64,000 nt of DNA. It comes from Palsa-461 sp963768185. GTDB lineage: Bacteria; Actinomycetota; Acidimicrobiia; Acidimicrobiales; RAAP-2. Under the pieces are notes generated by a model, which was given only the letters and a program-made list of their open reading frames with translations, was not told the DNA's origin and ran no database searches. This document shows, piece by piece, positions 49,779-57,919 of this stretch (its first letter is position 1; each line of letters opens with the position of its first letter). The stretch lies in NCBI GenBank assembly GCA_963768185.1, contig CAVYGS010000004.1, forward strand, positions 1,364,001 through 1,428,000, in the 5' to 3' direction. The position numbers and the translations under genes were made by a program.

Positions 49779-50495
49779 ATGTTGGTTCGGACACCGAGGA
49801 GCCGCGCCGTCGCGCGGGCCGCGGCGGGCCTTGCGCTCGGCATGAGCATCTTGTTCACGACCGTGCCATTCACGAATGCGGCAGGCGCCTCCGGGCTCAC
49901 GCAGGCAAAGGGGCACCTGCTCGGGCTTTCGGACATGCCCAAGGGCTGGAAGACCGAGAAGGGGACCGGCGGCAGCGGCGGGTCGAGCACCTTCCCCGGC
50001 GCCACGCAGCTCGCGAGCTGCATCGGCGCTCCCGCTCAGCTGATCACGGCGAACCCGCCGGAGGTCAACAGCCCCTACTACGAGAACAAGAGCGGTACTC
50101 TCGAGGTTCAGGACACGGTCACCGTGTTCCCCTCCGCGAAGAACGCGAAGGCCGAGTTTGCCGTCGTGTCCAACACCCAGACCCCGACGTGCCTGACCTC
50201 GATCGTGAACGGGCAGACCTTCAAGTCCCAGCTCGCCGGGGCAAGCGGCAAGGGCGCAGTGATCGGGTCGATCACCGTGGTCAAGAAGGGCACCGCGAAC
50301 TACGCACCTGGGGTGACGAGCGTGGCGATGTCGATCCCGATCACCTACCAGGGCATCAACATCACCGCGCAGCTCACCGAGGTGTTCTTCATCAAGGGCA
50401 ACCTGGGCCAGCAGATCACCTTCAACTCTTACGACACGACCTTCCCGGCCTCACTGTCGAGGCGCCTGACGGCACTAGCTGCCAGCCAGCTCTAG
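49779..50495 (+). CDS. Secreted protein of unknown function
   Basis: A 238-residue protein. The signal peptide has an arginine-rich start, a hydrophobic core (AAAGLALGMSILFTT) and a likely cut near TNAAGA. The mature part has two cysteines (LASCIGAP; TPTCLTSI) that could form a disulfide, and strand-rich segments such as TVTVFPSAKNAKAEFAVVS and NITAQLTEVFFI. The layout is like small exported actinobacterial proteins of the lipoprotein or sensor-domain type, but no lipobox is seen. Start is fixed by GGAGGG five bases before the ATG. Confidence 0.7.
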   Translation: MLVRTPRSRAVARAAAGLALGMSILFTTVPFTNAAGASGLTQAKGHLLGLSDMPKGWKTEKGTGGSGGSSTFPGATQLASCIGAPAQLITANPPEVNSPYYENKSGTLEVQDTVTVFPSAKNAKAEFAVVSNTQTPTCLTSIVNGQTFKSQLAGASGKGAVIGSITVVKKGTANYAPGVTSVAMSIPITYQGINITAQLTEVFFIKGNLGQQITFNSYDTTFPASLSRRLTALAASQL

Positions 50496-50570
50496 AGACC
50501 GCGCCCGACCCGCTGCGTCGGCTCAAAGAGACACCGACGCACTCAGTTCAACAAGACTGATGCAGCCCCG

Positions 50571-50908
50571 TCAGTTGTCGGTGCATTGGCGACCAGGCCG
50601 GGGCAACTGCTCGAGGGGGCCCGGGGCAGCGAAGAAGTAGTAGTAGTAGTCCTGGCCGAGCGAGACGCCCCGGGCTCTCCACAACGCGCAGTTCCTCGGC
50701 GCGCTCGATGGGCTTCGGCGGCGATGACCGGGCCGGTCTCCGCGGTGAACGCGAGCGAGGGCGCGAGTTCCGAGCGGACAGGGTCTTGGTCGATCCCGAT
50801 GGTGACCTCGCGGTCGAGTTCGATGAACTCCGGTCCGAGCTTGGAAATGTCTCCAGCACAAAGTTGCTCGGCTTCGTCTACATAGCGTAACGCGGACAGT
50901 TGAGCCAA
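50571..50908 (-). pseudogene. Truncated EAL-domain (c-di-GMP phosphodiesterase) remnant
   Basis: Only the C-terminal third of an EAL domain is present, spread over three frames. SKLGPEFIELDREVTIGIDQ matches the family's LRPDFIKLDRSLV segment; GPVIAA and then IERAEEL match VIAEGIETxxEL; RARGVSLGQDYYYYFFAAPG matches LGVxLGQGYYFARPGP. The catalytic EAL motif and all upstream parts are missing, and the fragment starts five bases from the P450 stop. Two frame changes are +1, like the window's other likely errors; the loss of the N-terminal part is real. The 417-base stretch 50496-50912 holds nothing else I can support. Confidence 0.7.
50631..50650 (+). repeat. Short trinucleotide tract in the EAL remnant
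   Basis: GAAGAAG followed by four TAG units. On the minus strand it encodes Tyr-Tyr-Tyr-Tyr-Phe-Phe where intact EAL domains have a single Tyr-Tyr-Phe, so the tract seems to have grown by slippage after the gene lost function. Confidence 0.6.
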
Positions 50909-50912
50909 GCTC

Positions 50913-52121
50913 CTATTTGCGAATCAGTGTCGGTAGGCTTTTCCAACCGCGAACCGCGGCATTGTCGAAGACCGCATTGTCGTAGTCGACCTCCCAATCC
51001 GCGAACCGGTTGAATACCTCGTCCAAAGCCAGACGACCCTCTAGTCGGGCGAGCGCCGCGCCCAAACAGAAATGGATTCCGTAGCCGAAGGAAAGGTGGT
51101 GCCCGAAGCTTCGGTGAATGTCGAAGACATCGCCGTCCGGCGGAAAGGCGCGGTGATCGCGGTTGGCTGAGCCGGTCAGGAGCATCATGACGCTTCCTTC
51201 CGTTACCGTCTGCCCGTAATACTCGACGTCTCGAGTCGCGGTCCGGCAGACCTGGATTGCGGGCGGTTCGAAACGGAGGATCTCCTCGACAGCGTTGTCG
51301 ATGAGGGACCGGTTGGCGTGGAGCTCACGACGCTGGTCGGGGTGGTCAGCCAGAATCTTGCCCGTCCAGCCAATCAGGCGGTTCGTGGTCTCATTGCCGG
51401 CCGTCGCCAGGATGTTGATGAAGATCAGCACCTCGTCTCGCGTCAGCTTGCGCACCGAGCCAGTGTCGTCGGTGAACTCGGCTTGGAGTAGCGCGGTCAT
51501 CAGATCGTCCGACGGGTTGGAGGCACGCCAGTCGATGTAGTCGGCGAAGAACGTCTCGTCGGCGAATTTGTGCTCGGTGCTCACAAAGTCTCCCGGCTGA
51601 CCGGGCTCTCGGCGCAGAGCCTTGTCCTTGTGTTCGCGCACGGCCTGCAGATCGTCCAAGGGGATGCCCAGGAGCATCCCGATGACTCGCATGGGCATGA
51701 CCGCGCCAAGATCACCAACGAAGTCGAAGCGGTCACCGCTCGCGAGCGGGTCTAGGACTTGGGCGCAGAACTCGCGTATCTGCGATTCCAAGGCGTTCAT
51801 CCTCTTTGGTGTAAAGACCCGGGACAAAATGCCACGGTGCGCACTGTGTAATGGCGGGTCCTCGAAAATGAACACTCCCGATGGCATGTCGATGTTTGCC
51901 TTGATGATCTCGAGGACTCCACCCTTCGCAGAACTGAAGGTCGAATGATCGACCAACCCCCTCTCCACGTCGTCGAAGCGACTGAGCACGTAAAATCCGT
52001 GTCTCTCGTTGAAGTAGAGCGGGGACTCCTCCCGAAGGCGCCGAAACACCGGGTACGGGTCTGCATAGATATCGGCATCGTACGGGTCGTAATACACGCT
52101 GCTCACCGCGGGGGTAGTCAA
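50913..52121 (-). CDS. Cytochrome P450
   Basis: A 402-residue soluble bacterial P450. I-helix oxygen-binding motif AGNETTNRLIG, K-helix ExxR in EEILRFEPP, and the haem loop FGYGIHFCLGAALAR with the axial Cys. It inserts one oxygen atom into an organic substrate with electrons from ferredoxin and a reductase, neither of which is encoded nearby. The sequence resembles hydroxylases of terpenes and steroids, but the subfamily cannot be named with confidence. Base composition is lower in GC than in the genes before 50 kb. Likely the last gene of the minus-strand cluster, with its own 180-base upstream gap in which I see no clear site. Confidence 0.92.
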   Translation of the reverse strand: MTTPAVSSVYYDPYDADIYADPYPVFRRLREESPLYFNERHGFYVLSRFDDVERGLVDHSTFSSAKGGVLEIIKANIDMPSGVFIFEDPPLHSAHRGILSRVFTPKRMNALESQIREFCAQVLDPLASGDRFDFVGDLGAVMPMRVIGMLLGIPLDDLQAVREHKDKALRREPGQPGDFVSTEHKFADETFFADYIDWRASNPSDDLMTALLQAEFTDDTGSVRKLTRDEVLIFINILATAGNETTNRLIGWTGKILADHPDQRRELHANRSLIDNAVEEILRFEPPAIQVCRTATRDVEYYGQTVTEGSVMMLLTGSANRDHRAFPPDGDVFDIHRSFGHHLSFGYGIHFCLGAALARLEGRLALDEVFNRFADWEVDYDNAVFDNAAVRGWKSLPTLIRK

Positions 52122-52301
52122 TGCCTCATCCCTTTCATGTCCTACGCCACTCTCCGACCAGCGATGCGAGTGCCGAGAAGTGCGTCCGGCCAGATCATGT
52201 GGTCAGTCGGTACTTCTGGTTGAACCCGCGTCGTGCCTTTGGTCAGCCCAACGACAGATCACACTCGCTTTCGCAGGGTTCGAGAATCAGATCTCTTCCC
52301 G

Positions 52302-53762
52302 TCAGGCAACACAACTGAGCATCAAGGCCTTGTCCTCGGGCAAGAGAACCCGACGCTTGATCATCTCGTCGAGTGTCGCACTTACCTTGTCTCGGTATTC
52401 CTCACGGCTGCCATAGAGCTCCTCCATCTGCGACTCGCTGAATCGCTTCATCCCCGCTCGTAGCGGGTTACTCTCGGAAATCCTGGCGACGTAGCGAGCG
52501 TCGGGAACGTCCACCCAGGGAGTGCGAAGTCCGCCAAGAGCGTTGCCATGGACATCCCTCGCGATGCCGTCCGCGCTGGTCGAATCTCGGGTGATGCGTT
52601 CTGCGTGGGGCATCGGGACGCTCTCGTCAGCCCAGTGGTACATGGCGTCCCAAAGGGCCCAAATAATCGGTGCATTGAACTTGTCATAGGCTTCGTACTC
52701 CTGCGAAGAGCCGCGCTCGTTGAGTCCTTGGATACCTGCGGGCAACACGTCGCTATGACTTCCGGTCTCAAGCAACGATTCCGGAGCTGCGGAGATCATG
52801 TGACCGGCACCGGGCAGTTCGTAGTAGCGGAATCGCGGATCATCGGTGTCCTCGTGAAGTTCCGTGCCGTCGGCCACCTGGCGCGTGGCTTCCGCCTCCG
52901 ATTGAAGTACAGCCACGATCGCGCCGCGTGGGCGGGTGTTCGGCACATTGCCGACAGTGATGAAGTAGCCGTCAATCGCTGGCTGATCCCCAGAAATCAT
53001 GTGTTGATTGTGGTGATAGTCGGCGAGCGGCCGCAGGATCAAAGTGGCGCCAGACGACCCCGATGTAAAGACTCGCCGTACTTCGAATCCCGGCAACACA
53101 GTTTCGTCTTCGGAGCGTAAGCCGTGGACGACATCAAAGAAGACGTCAGGTCCCTGTCCATAGCTTCGGTACAGCTCTTGGGTAAAGACCTCCATCTCGG
53201 GACCCTGCTTTCCGAAGTTCAGCGTTTCAAACGCCTTTCCCAGCGCGCCGGGGGTGAGTTGACCCCAATCAGAGGGCTCCCCGCCAGCAAGGGTCAGATC
53301 CCCATAGCGATCCGGATTGACCTTCCGGAGGTTCGCAACACCTCCACTAGGAATTTCCTGTGGTCCAAAACGGGTTCCCGAACACACCTCCACGCCCAAC
53401 CAGGCATCACCATGCCGTAGATGGTTCCGTTCGACCGTCGCTTGAGCAAGGAGGTTATGGAACGGTATGGCATGAACGATCCCTGAGAAGACACGCACGT
53501 CCAGCGGTCGGATCACCAGCACTCGTGTCTTGTAGGGGACGTCCGTCCTTTGAACCGTAGACAGTGGTCTGAGGGCCAACGTCCCCTCACCGGGTTGCAG
53601 GCTCCGCGAAGATTCAGGTCCGTACACGTTCGCAGTACCAGAGATGAAGAATTCCTCCTCGATGTAACCGAACTCCTCCATCAGCCCGGCCTTCTCCTTG
53701 CTCGCCGTTGCGGTTCCGAACGGTGTTGACTCACTGGTCGGAATAGGGCCTTCGATCTTCAT
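52302..53762 (-). CDS. Alpha/beta hydrolase domain-containing protein (PF20091-like)
   Basis: A 486-residue protein that matches the large alpha/beta hydrolase domain family. Typical parts are FGYIEEEFFISGTANVYG at the start, YKTRVLVIRP, GAGHMISA carrying the probable catalytic His, and GGLRTPWVDVPDARY near the end. Reactions are mostly unknown, with ester hydrolysis expected. ATG 53762 is preceded by GAGGAG seven bases upstream. No signal peptide, so it acts in the cytoplasm. AACCTTGC occurs twice in tandem (53783-53798) just upstream, in the presumed promoter area. Low GC for this contig. Confidence 0.8.
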   Translation of the reverse strand: MKIEGPIPTSESTPFGTATASKEKAGLMEEFGYIEEEFFISGTANVYGPESSRSLQPGEGTLALRPLSTVQRTDVPYKTRVLVIRPLDVRVFSGIVHAIPFHNLLAQATVERNHLRHGDAWLGVEVCSGTRFGPQEIPSGGVANLRKVNPDRYGDLTLAGGEPSDWGQLTPGALGKAFETLNFGKQGPEMEVFTQELYRSYGQGPDVFFDVVHGLRSEDETVLPGFEVRRVFTSGSSGATLILRPLADYHHNQHMISGDQPAIDGYFITVGNVPNTRPRGAIVAVLQSEAEATRQVADGTELHEDTDDPRFRYYELPGAGHMISAAPESLLETGSHSDVLPAGIQGLNERGSSQEYEAYDKFNAPIIWALWDAMYHWADESVPMPHAERITRDSTSADGIARDVHGNALGGLRTPWVDVPDARYVARISESNPLRAGMKRFSESQMEELYGSREEYRDKVSATLDEMIKRRVLLPEDKALMLSCVA

Positions 53763-53830
53763 CTTTTGCTCCTCGTCGAGGGAACCTTGCAACCTTGCAA
53801 TTGGTAGACGGTCAACCTATGAGTGGTGGC

Positions 53831-53902
53831 GGATTCGCTGTGTCACTGCGAATCCAACGCTGATCCGAAAGTCGCATCGGTCTTTCGACTGCAAGGATTC
53901 GC
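53831..53902. promoter_or_regulatory. Inverted and direct repeats of GGATTCGC between two hydrolase genes
   Basis: GGATTCGC (53831-53838) and GCGAATCC (53848-53855) form a perfect 8-base stem with a 9-base loop, and GGATTCGC recurs at 53895-53902. CGAAAG (53866-53871) and CTTTCG (53882-53887) form a second inverted repeat. The first hairpin could stop the transcript of the large hydrolase upstream; three copies of one octamer also suggest an operator for the downstream hydrolase. Confidence 0.4.
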
Positions 53903-53911
53903 TTCTCTTGC

Positions 53912-55927
53912 TCACTCCACAACGACCCGGCAACGGCCGAGGTTCATGACCCGGGCGTGGGGATCGTCGGCATCTCCTTCGTGGTGGGCTATCACGCGTA
54001 CGGCGGGGAAATAGGTCCCGGGCTGGTCAAAGCGGTGGCGAGTCTCGTGAAGCAGCAAGGACCCCGGGGTCGACTCCACATGGATCTCCGACCAGGTTCC
54101 ACTGCCTTCGTAGTCCCATGCGATCTCAACGATGGACCCGGCACCGGCCGGGGCTTCCGCAGCCGCAGAGAGGGTGACCTCTTCCCCGACCCCGACATCG
54201 GCCCGGATGGCGCCATTGGCCGCAGCGGTGACTAGCGGCTGGATGCCGCCCCGCTCGCTTGCGCTAGCCGACAGGCACACCCGATTGTCCTCGACGTCGA
54301 ACGCATAGTTGGTCGACGTCGGCGGTGTCACTCCGCGCTCGATCCAGGCGACCATCGCGTCCAGGCCGGCCTCATAGGCGCCGGCGTAATCAATCAGGCG
54401 GCTCGTGGGAGCCGGATTGGCGCGGGCGGGAATCGCCGACGCCGAGATGTGTTCGGCGTTGTCGACCCACCACAGCCTGAACTGAGAATCGGTGCGCTCA
54501 CCCAGATGAGCCCGCACGTCGTTCTCGCACGCCAACGCGCCGGAGGGCCAACCGGACGTGTCAAGTGTGTGTTGTAGGAGGAACACGGGGCTTTGGATCG
54601 CCCCGGTGCGCTCCACAGTGCCGAATACCGGCGAACTGAACGCGTGGGGTGAGACAACGACATGCTGGGGATAGATCGAGTGGCCATCGATGTAGAGCCG
54701 ACGCGCCGACTCCATCGAAGGGCTGTGATGACGGTAGTAGTAGCAGTAGGCCAGGAAGTCGCGGTTGTCGAGGGCGACCTCGTCGCCGGCCTCGACGCCG
54801 TCGAAGAGAAGGGTCTGGGCCTCACCGATCGACGAGCCAACCAGCAGACCTTCGGCCTCGTTCGTGCAGTACAGCCGGCGGCCCGCAGCGGCACCACTCA
54901 AGACCGTGATCCGCGCCCCTTCCACATTGGAGGGGAAGTTGCCCTCCAATGTGATGCCGACGCGTTTGTGGGGCGGAGCCTGGAGCAGCATCCTGCCGAA
55001 CCCACTCAACGGATACGCCTTGGATTCTTCGGGCGTGACCACCTTTGCAACTGTGGCCTTGGTGTCGATGACGTGCCGATTGAGCAGGCCGTCGGCCCCG
55101 GCGTGGCCGCGTTCGGACCAAAAGGTCTCGAAGTACTCGGGCTGGTGCTGGATCAGGAGGTCGGCGTTCCACGCCCAAAGGGCCAGCCCGGCGTTGAGGC
55201 CCTGGGGAACGCTCCGTTCGCCCCCCCTGGGGAAGCCGGATGCGTAGAGATGGGCCAGGGCTTCACGCTGTTCAGTATCGAGATGTTCGAAAGGATCGCC
55301 AGAGCCCCCGGGCTCTGCCGCATCAACCACGTGCTCGAACCGTGAACCGAGAACACGTCGGGCGTTGTTCATGGCCGCGTAGTCGCGGAAGGTGTTCGGG
55401 GCGCCGACCACGCCGGCCACCCCACCGTCCCACACGTCGTTGACGAACTCCATGCAGCAGAGCGTGCGGTGACCGCCGCCGCTGAGCCCGAAGAGGTAGC
55501 AGTGCTTCGGACCCTGACCGTAAATGGCAGCGGCCAGGTGGCGCGCCAGTCGGGCGCATTCGGCACTGGCACGGTAGGCGTAGACGCTGGCGTTGCCGCC
55601 GGCCTTCGGGCAGGGTTCGGCGCCTATATGGCCCTGGTTCGACTCGACGAAAAACCCTCCTCTGCTCGCCGCGTAGGCGAGGCCGAGAAACGCTCCGCCT
55701 GTGAAGCTCGAGGCGTTCTCATTGCCTCCGTAGCCTCCCTCGAGGTACTGGAAGAAGCGCCCCTCGTAGTGCGGTGGAAAGTAGAAGGAGAACCGGGTGG
55801 CAGTGCTCGAGAACCCGCCATGGAGATAGCGGTGCGGCACCGGCACTGTTCGCTGTTCGTCGATGTCGATATAGGGCGCTCCAAAGAACGAGTCAGTGGA
55901 CCTAAAGGTGTCAAGTGCATCTTGCAT
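53912..55927 (-). CDS. Large alpha/beta hydrolase with C-terminal PKD-like domain
   Basis: A 671-residue protein. The nucleophile elbow is LFGLSGGGHRTLC near residue 145; DNAEHISASAIP near residue 510 offers a catalytic His. The overall plan recalls tannase/feruloyl esterase-like hydrolases. The last 110 residues (GEEVTLSAAAEAPAGAGSIV, WDYEGSGTWSEI, RHRFDQPGTYFPAVRVI) have a PKD-domain pattern, usually found outside the cell. No signal peptide is visible at the ATG 55927, so location is uncertain. The gap to the NTF2-like gene upstream is only seven bases. Probable ester or lactone hydrolase; substrate unknown. Confidence 0.72.
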   Translation of the reverse strand: MQDALDTFRSTDSFFGAPYIDIDEQRTVPVPHRYLHGGFSSTATRFSFYFPPHYEGRFFQYLEGGYGGNENASSFTGGAFLGLAYAASRGGFFVESNQGHIGAEPCPKAGGNASVYAYRASAECARLARHLAAAIYGQGPKHCYLFGLSGGGHRTLCCMEFVNDVWDGGVAGVVGAPNTFRDYAAMNNARRVLGSRFEHVVDAAEPGGSGDPFEHLDTEQREALAHLYASGFPRGGERSVPQGLNAGLALWAWNADLLIQHQPEYFETFWSERGHAGADGLLNRHVIDTKATVAKVVTPEESKAYPLSGFGRMLLQAPPHKRVGITLEGNFPSNVEGARITVLSGAAAGRRLYCTNEAEGLLVGSSIGEAQTLLFDGVEAGDEVALDNRDFLAYCYYYRHHSPSMESARRLYIDGHSIYPQHVVVSPHAFSSPVFGTVERTGAIQSPVFLLQHTLDTSGWPSGALACENDVRAHLGERTDSQFRLWWVDNAEHISASAIPARANPAPTSRLIDYAGAYEAGLDAMVAWIERGVTPPTSTNYAFDVEDNRVCLSASASERGGIQPLVTAAANGAIRADVGVGEEVTLSAAAEAPAGAGSIVEIAWDYEGSGTWSEIHVESTPGSLLLHETRHRFDQPGTYFPAVRVIAHHEGDADDPHARVMNLGRCRVVVE

Positions 55928-55934
55928 ATCTGAC

Positions 55935-56444
55935 TCAGCGTGTTTTCAGGGCGGCGTACGAAGGGTCTTGGCGGTCGCGCCGTCCGAGGCCTGGAGAGGT
56001 GGGTGGGAACGATCCACCTGCGGGTAAGAGTTGAGCGTGCTCAACAATCACGAGCCGGTGGGCAATTCTCCAGTCTCCGTCGCGCTTTTCGAACCGGTCG
56101 ATGTAGCGGCCCAGGGCGAGCAGCATGCGCTCCTCCCCGTCGTGTTCCATGCTCTGCCAGGCCGTGAAGTAGCTCTCGCAAGCGGCTCGGCCGACGCCCT
56201 GCAAGTCAACGGTTTGGTTGGTGATCTGGTGCAGGCTGACTCGGCTACCACTGACCAGCTCGATGATGCCGGGGGCGATTGCGTCCCCCTCGAAGTGCGC
56301 GATCCCGTGCTCGTCCACGGCGTCTGGGTGGTAGGCGGAGGCGAGCAGTTCCGCGTCGGCGCGGTCCACTCCTCGGCAGTACCTGAGGACAGTCTCCTGG
56401 ATGGCTGTCCTATCGACGAGTTCCTGCACCGCGATTTCGCTCAC
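55935..56444 (-). CDS. NTF2-like (SnoaL-type) protein
   Basis: A 169-residue cone-shaped alpha+beta-barrel protein with the usual opening VDRTAIQETVLRYCRGVDRAD, a conserved SAYHPDAVDEHG, and WRIAHRLVIVEHAQ at the end. In Rieske and steroid systems this fold serves as small oxygenase subunit, isomerase or dehydratase; which applies here cannot be told. The His and Asp of YHPDAVDEHG could act as acid/base. ATG overlaps the stop of the 83-residue gene (ATGA). Confidence 0.82.
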   Translation of the reverse strand: MSEIAVQELVDRTAIQETVLRYCRGVDRADAELLASAYHPDAVDEHGIAHFEGDAIAPGIIELVSGSRVSLHQITNQTVDLQGVGRAACESYFTAWQSMEHDGEERMLLALGRYIDRFEKRDGDWRIAHRLVIVEHAQLLPAGGSFPPTSPGLGRRDRQDPSYAALKTR

Positions 56445-56692
56445 GATGAACGGACCCCCTCCATGAGATCGGGCATCGGCTGGGACCGCAGTTTCGGCGT
56501 GACCGAGCGTGGCTCCAACGTTTCGGGGACGAAGTGCCTAGTGAGCACTCCGACCTCTTCTACTTCGCACACAGCGTGATCAGCGACCTTCGCATCAGGG
56601 GCAAGAAACGGATTCCCAAGAGCGAACACGTCCCTTAGATCGAGGCTGATCCGATGGCTTATGTGGCTGAGGTCGCCATTGGGTCGGGTCAT
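56441..56692 (-). CDS. Small unknown protein of the catabolic operon
   Basis: An 83-residue protein without a known family. It contains HRISLDLRDVFALGNPFLAP and VCEVEEVGVLTRHFVPETL; no membrane segment or metal motif. AGGAG about eight bases before the ATG and four-base overlap with the NTF2-like gene show that it is translated as part of the operon. Its size suggests an accessory subunit or stabilising partner, for example of the NTF2-like or CaiB protein, but that is guesswork. Confidence 0.6.
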   Translation of the reverse strand: MTRPNGDLSHISHRISLDLRDVFALGNPFLAPDAKVADHAVCEVEEVGVLTRHFVPETLEPRSVTPKLRSQPMPDLMEGVRSS

Positions 56693-56704
56693 TGACGCGT
56701 TCTC

Positions 56705-57919
56705 CTAGAGAATGACGTGGGACTGCTTCAGTGACCCGAGCTCATCCCACGAGAGTCCGAGCTCGAGCAGGACCATTTCAGTGTGCTCCCCTAGCTCCGG
56801 CGCCCGTTGCGGCTGCGACAGATCTGCGTCGAACTGCACTGGAGCCGCAACCACCGGCAAGGAGAAGCCGTCCATCTCGATGTTGGGCATATAACCGTTG
56901 GCAATCACCTGCGGGTCGTCGGCTAGCTCGTGCGGGTGCATGGAGGTCACCCACTCGCCCGGAAAATCGGCGAGGATCTTCTGCCATTCTGCGAGCGTGC
57001 GTTCGGCAAACACGCTGTCGAGCCATTGGATACAAGCCCGTCCGTTCTCCCGGCGGGCGTCGATGTTGGCGAAGCGGGGATCAGAGGCCATCTCGGGCTG
57101 GCCAAGAGCCTGGCAGAGATCGCTCCAGAAGCGGTCGGGTGACAGCATCTGCAAGCCGAGAAAACGCCCGTCGCTTGTCCGGTAGGCCAGCATCAGCGGG
57201 TTGGGCATCTGGTCTCGGCCGGGATGCTGACGGGGCGTCTTTTCCTCGGCGATCGTGGCACTGACGACGTCCATCTGCACCTGCCACATCCCGAGAGCAA
57301 GCAAGGAAACATCGAGGATCGAGGGCTCCCCGGTCATTGCTCGCCGGTAGAGGGCCGCACTGATGGCACCAGCGATGGTCAGTCCGCCGACGACGTCTCC
57401 GAAGGCAGGCCGCGGGCTGGCCGGCCAATCCGAATCGGGCGAGGTAAAGATCGACTGCATGCCACTACGGGCCCAGTACGCTCCGGCGTCGTAACCTCCT
57501 CTGCTGGCTTCCGGGCCCTTCGGCCCGAACGCGGTACCACGGAGGTAGATAACTCGTGGATTGTCTGTTCGCACTTCCTCGGGATCAATGTGAAGGCGCC
57601 GGCGGGCGTCGGGGCGCAGGTTCGTGACGAACACGTCCGATCTTTCGATCAGGCGAGAGAGCAGTTGGCGACCCTCAGGTTGTTTCAGGTCAATGGCCAC
57701 CGAGCGTTTTCCACGGTTCGTCATTTGAAACTGGACGTCCACGCCGTGGTGCAGCTTGTGCAGACCCGATGTCACCAGACCTCGGTACGGGTCGCCCCCG
57801 TCCGGAGGTTCGACCTTGATGACCTCGGCACCCCAGTCACCGAGTACTGCCCCCGATATCGGCACGAATACATGAGTGGCCACCTCAAGGACGCGAACGC
57901 CCGACAGGGGGCCGGACAT
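56705..57919 (-). CDS. CaiB/BaiF CoA-transferase
   Basis: A 404-residue family III CoA-transferase with LSGVRVLEVATHVFVPISGA, VIKVEPPDGGDPYRGL, VTNLRPDARRRLHIDPEEV and the probable catalytic Asp in RGGYDAGAYWARSGM. It attaches CoA to a carboxylic acid, an activation step before further breakdown. Its ATG shares one base with the stop of the amidohydrolase upstream (TAATG). Intact, no frameshift. Confidence 0.9.
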   Translation of the reverse strand: MSGPLSGVRVLEVATHVFVPISGAVLGDWGAEVIKVEPPDGGDPYRGLVTSGLHKLHHGVDVQFQMTNRGKRSVAIDLKQPEGRQLLSRLIERSDVFVTNLRPDARRRLHIDPEEVRTDNPRVIYLRGTAFGPKGPEASRGGYDAGAYWARSGMQSIFTSPDSDWPASPRPAFGDVVGGLTIAGAISAALYRRAMTGEPSILDVSLLALGMWQVQMDVVSATIAEEKTPRQHPGRDQMPNPLMLAYRTSDGRFLGLQMLSPDRFWSDLCQALGQPEMASDPRFANIDARRENGRACIQWLDSVFAERTLAEWQKILADFPGEWVTSMHPHELADDPQVIANGYMPNIEMDGFSLPVVAAPVQFDADLSQPQRAPELGEHTEMVLLELGLSWDELGSLKQSHVIL

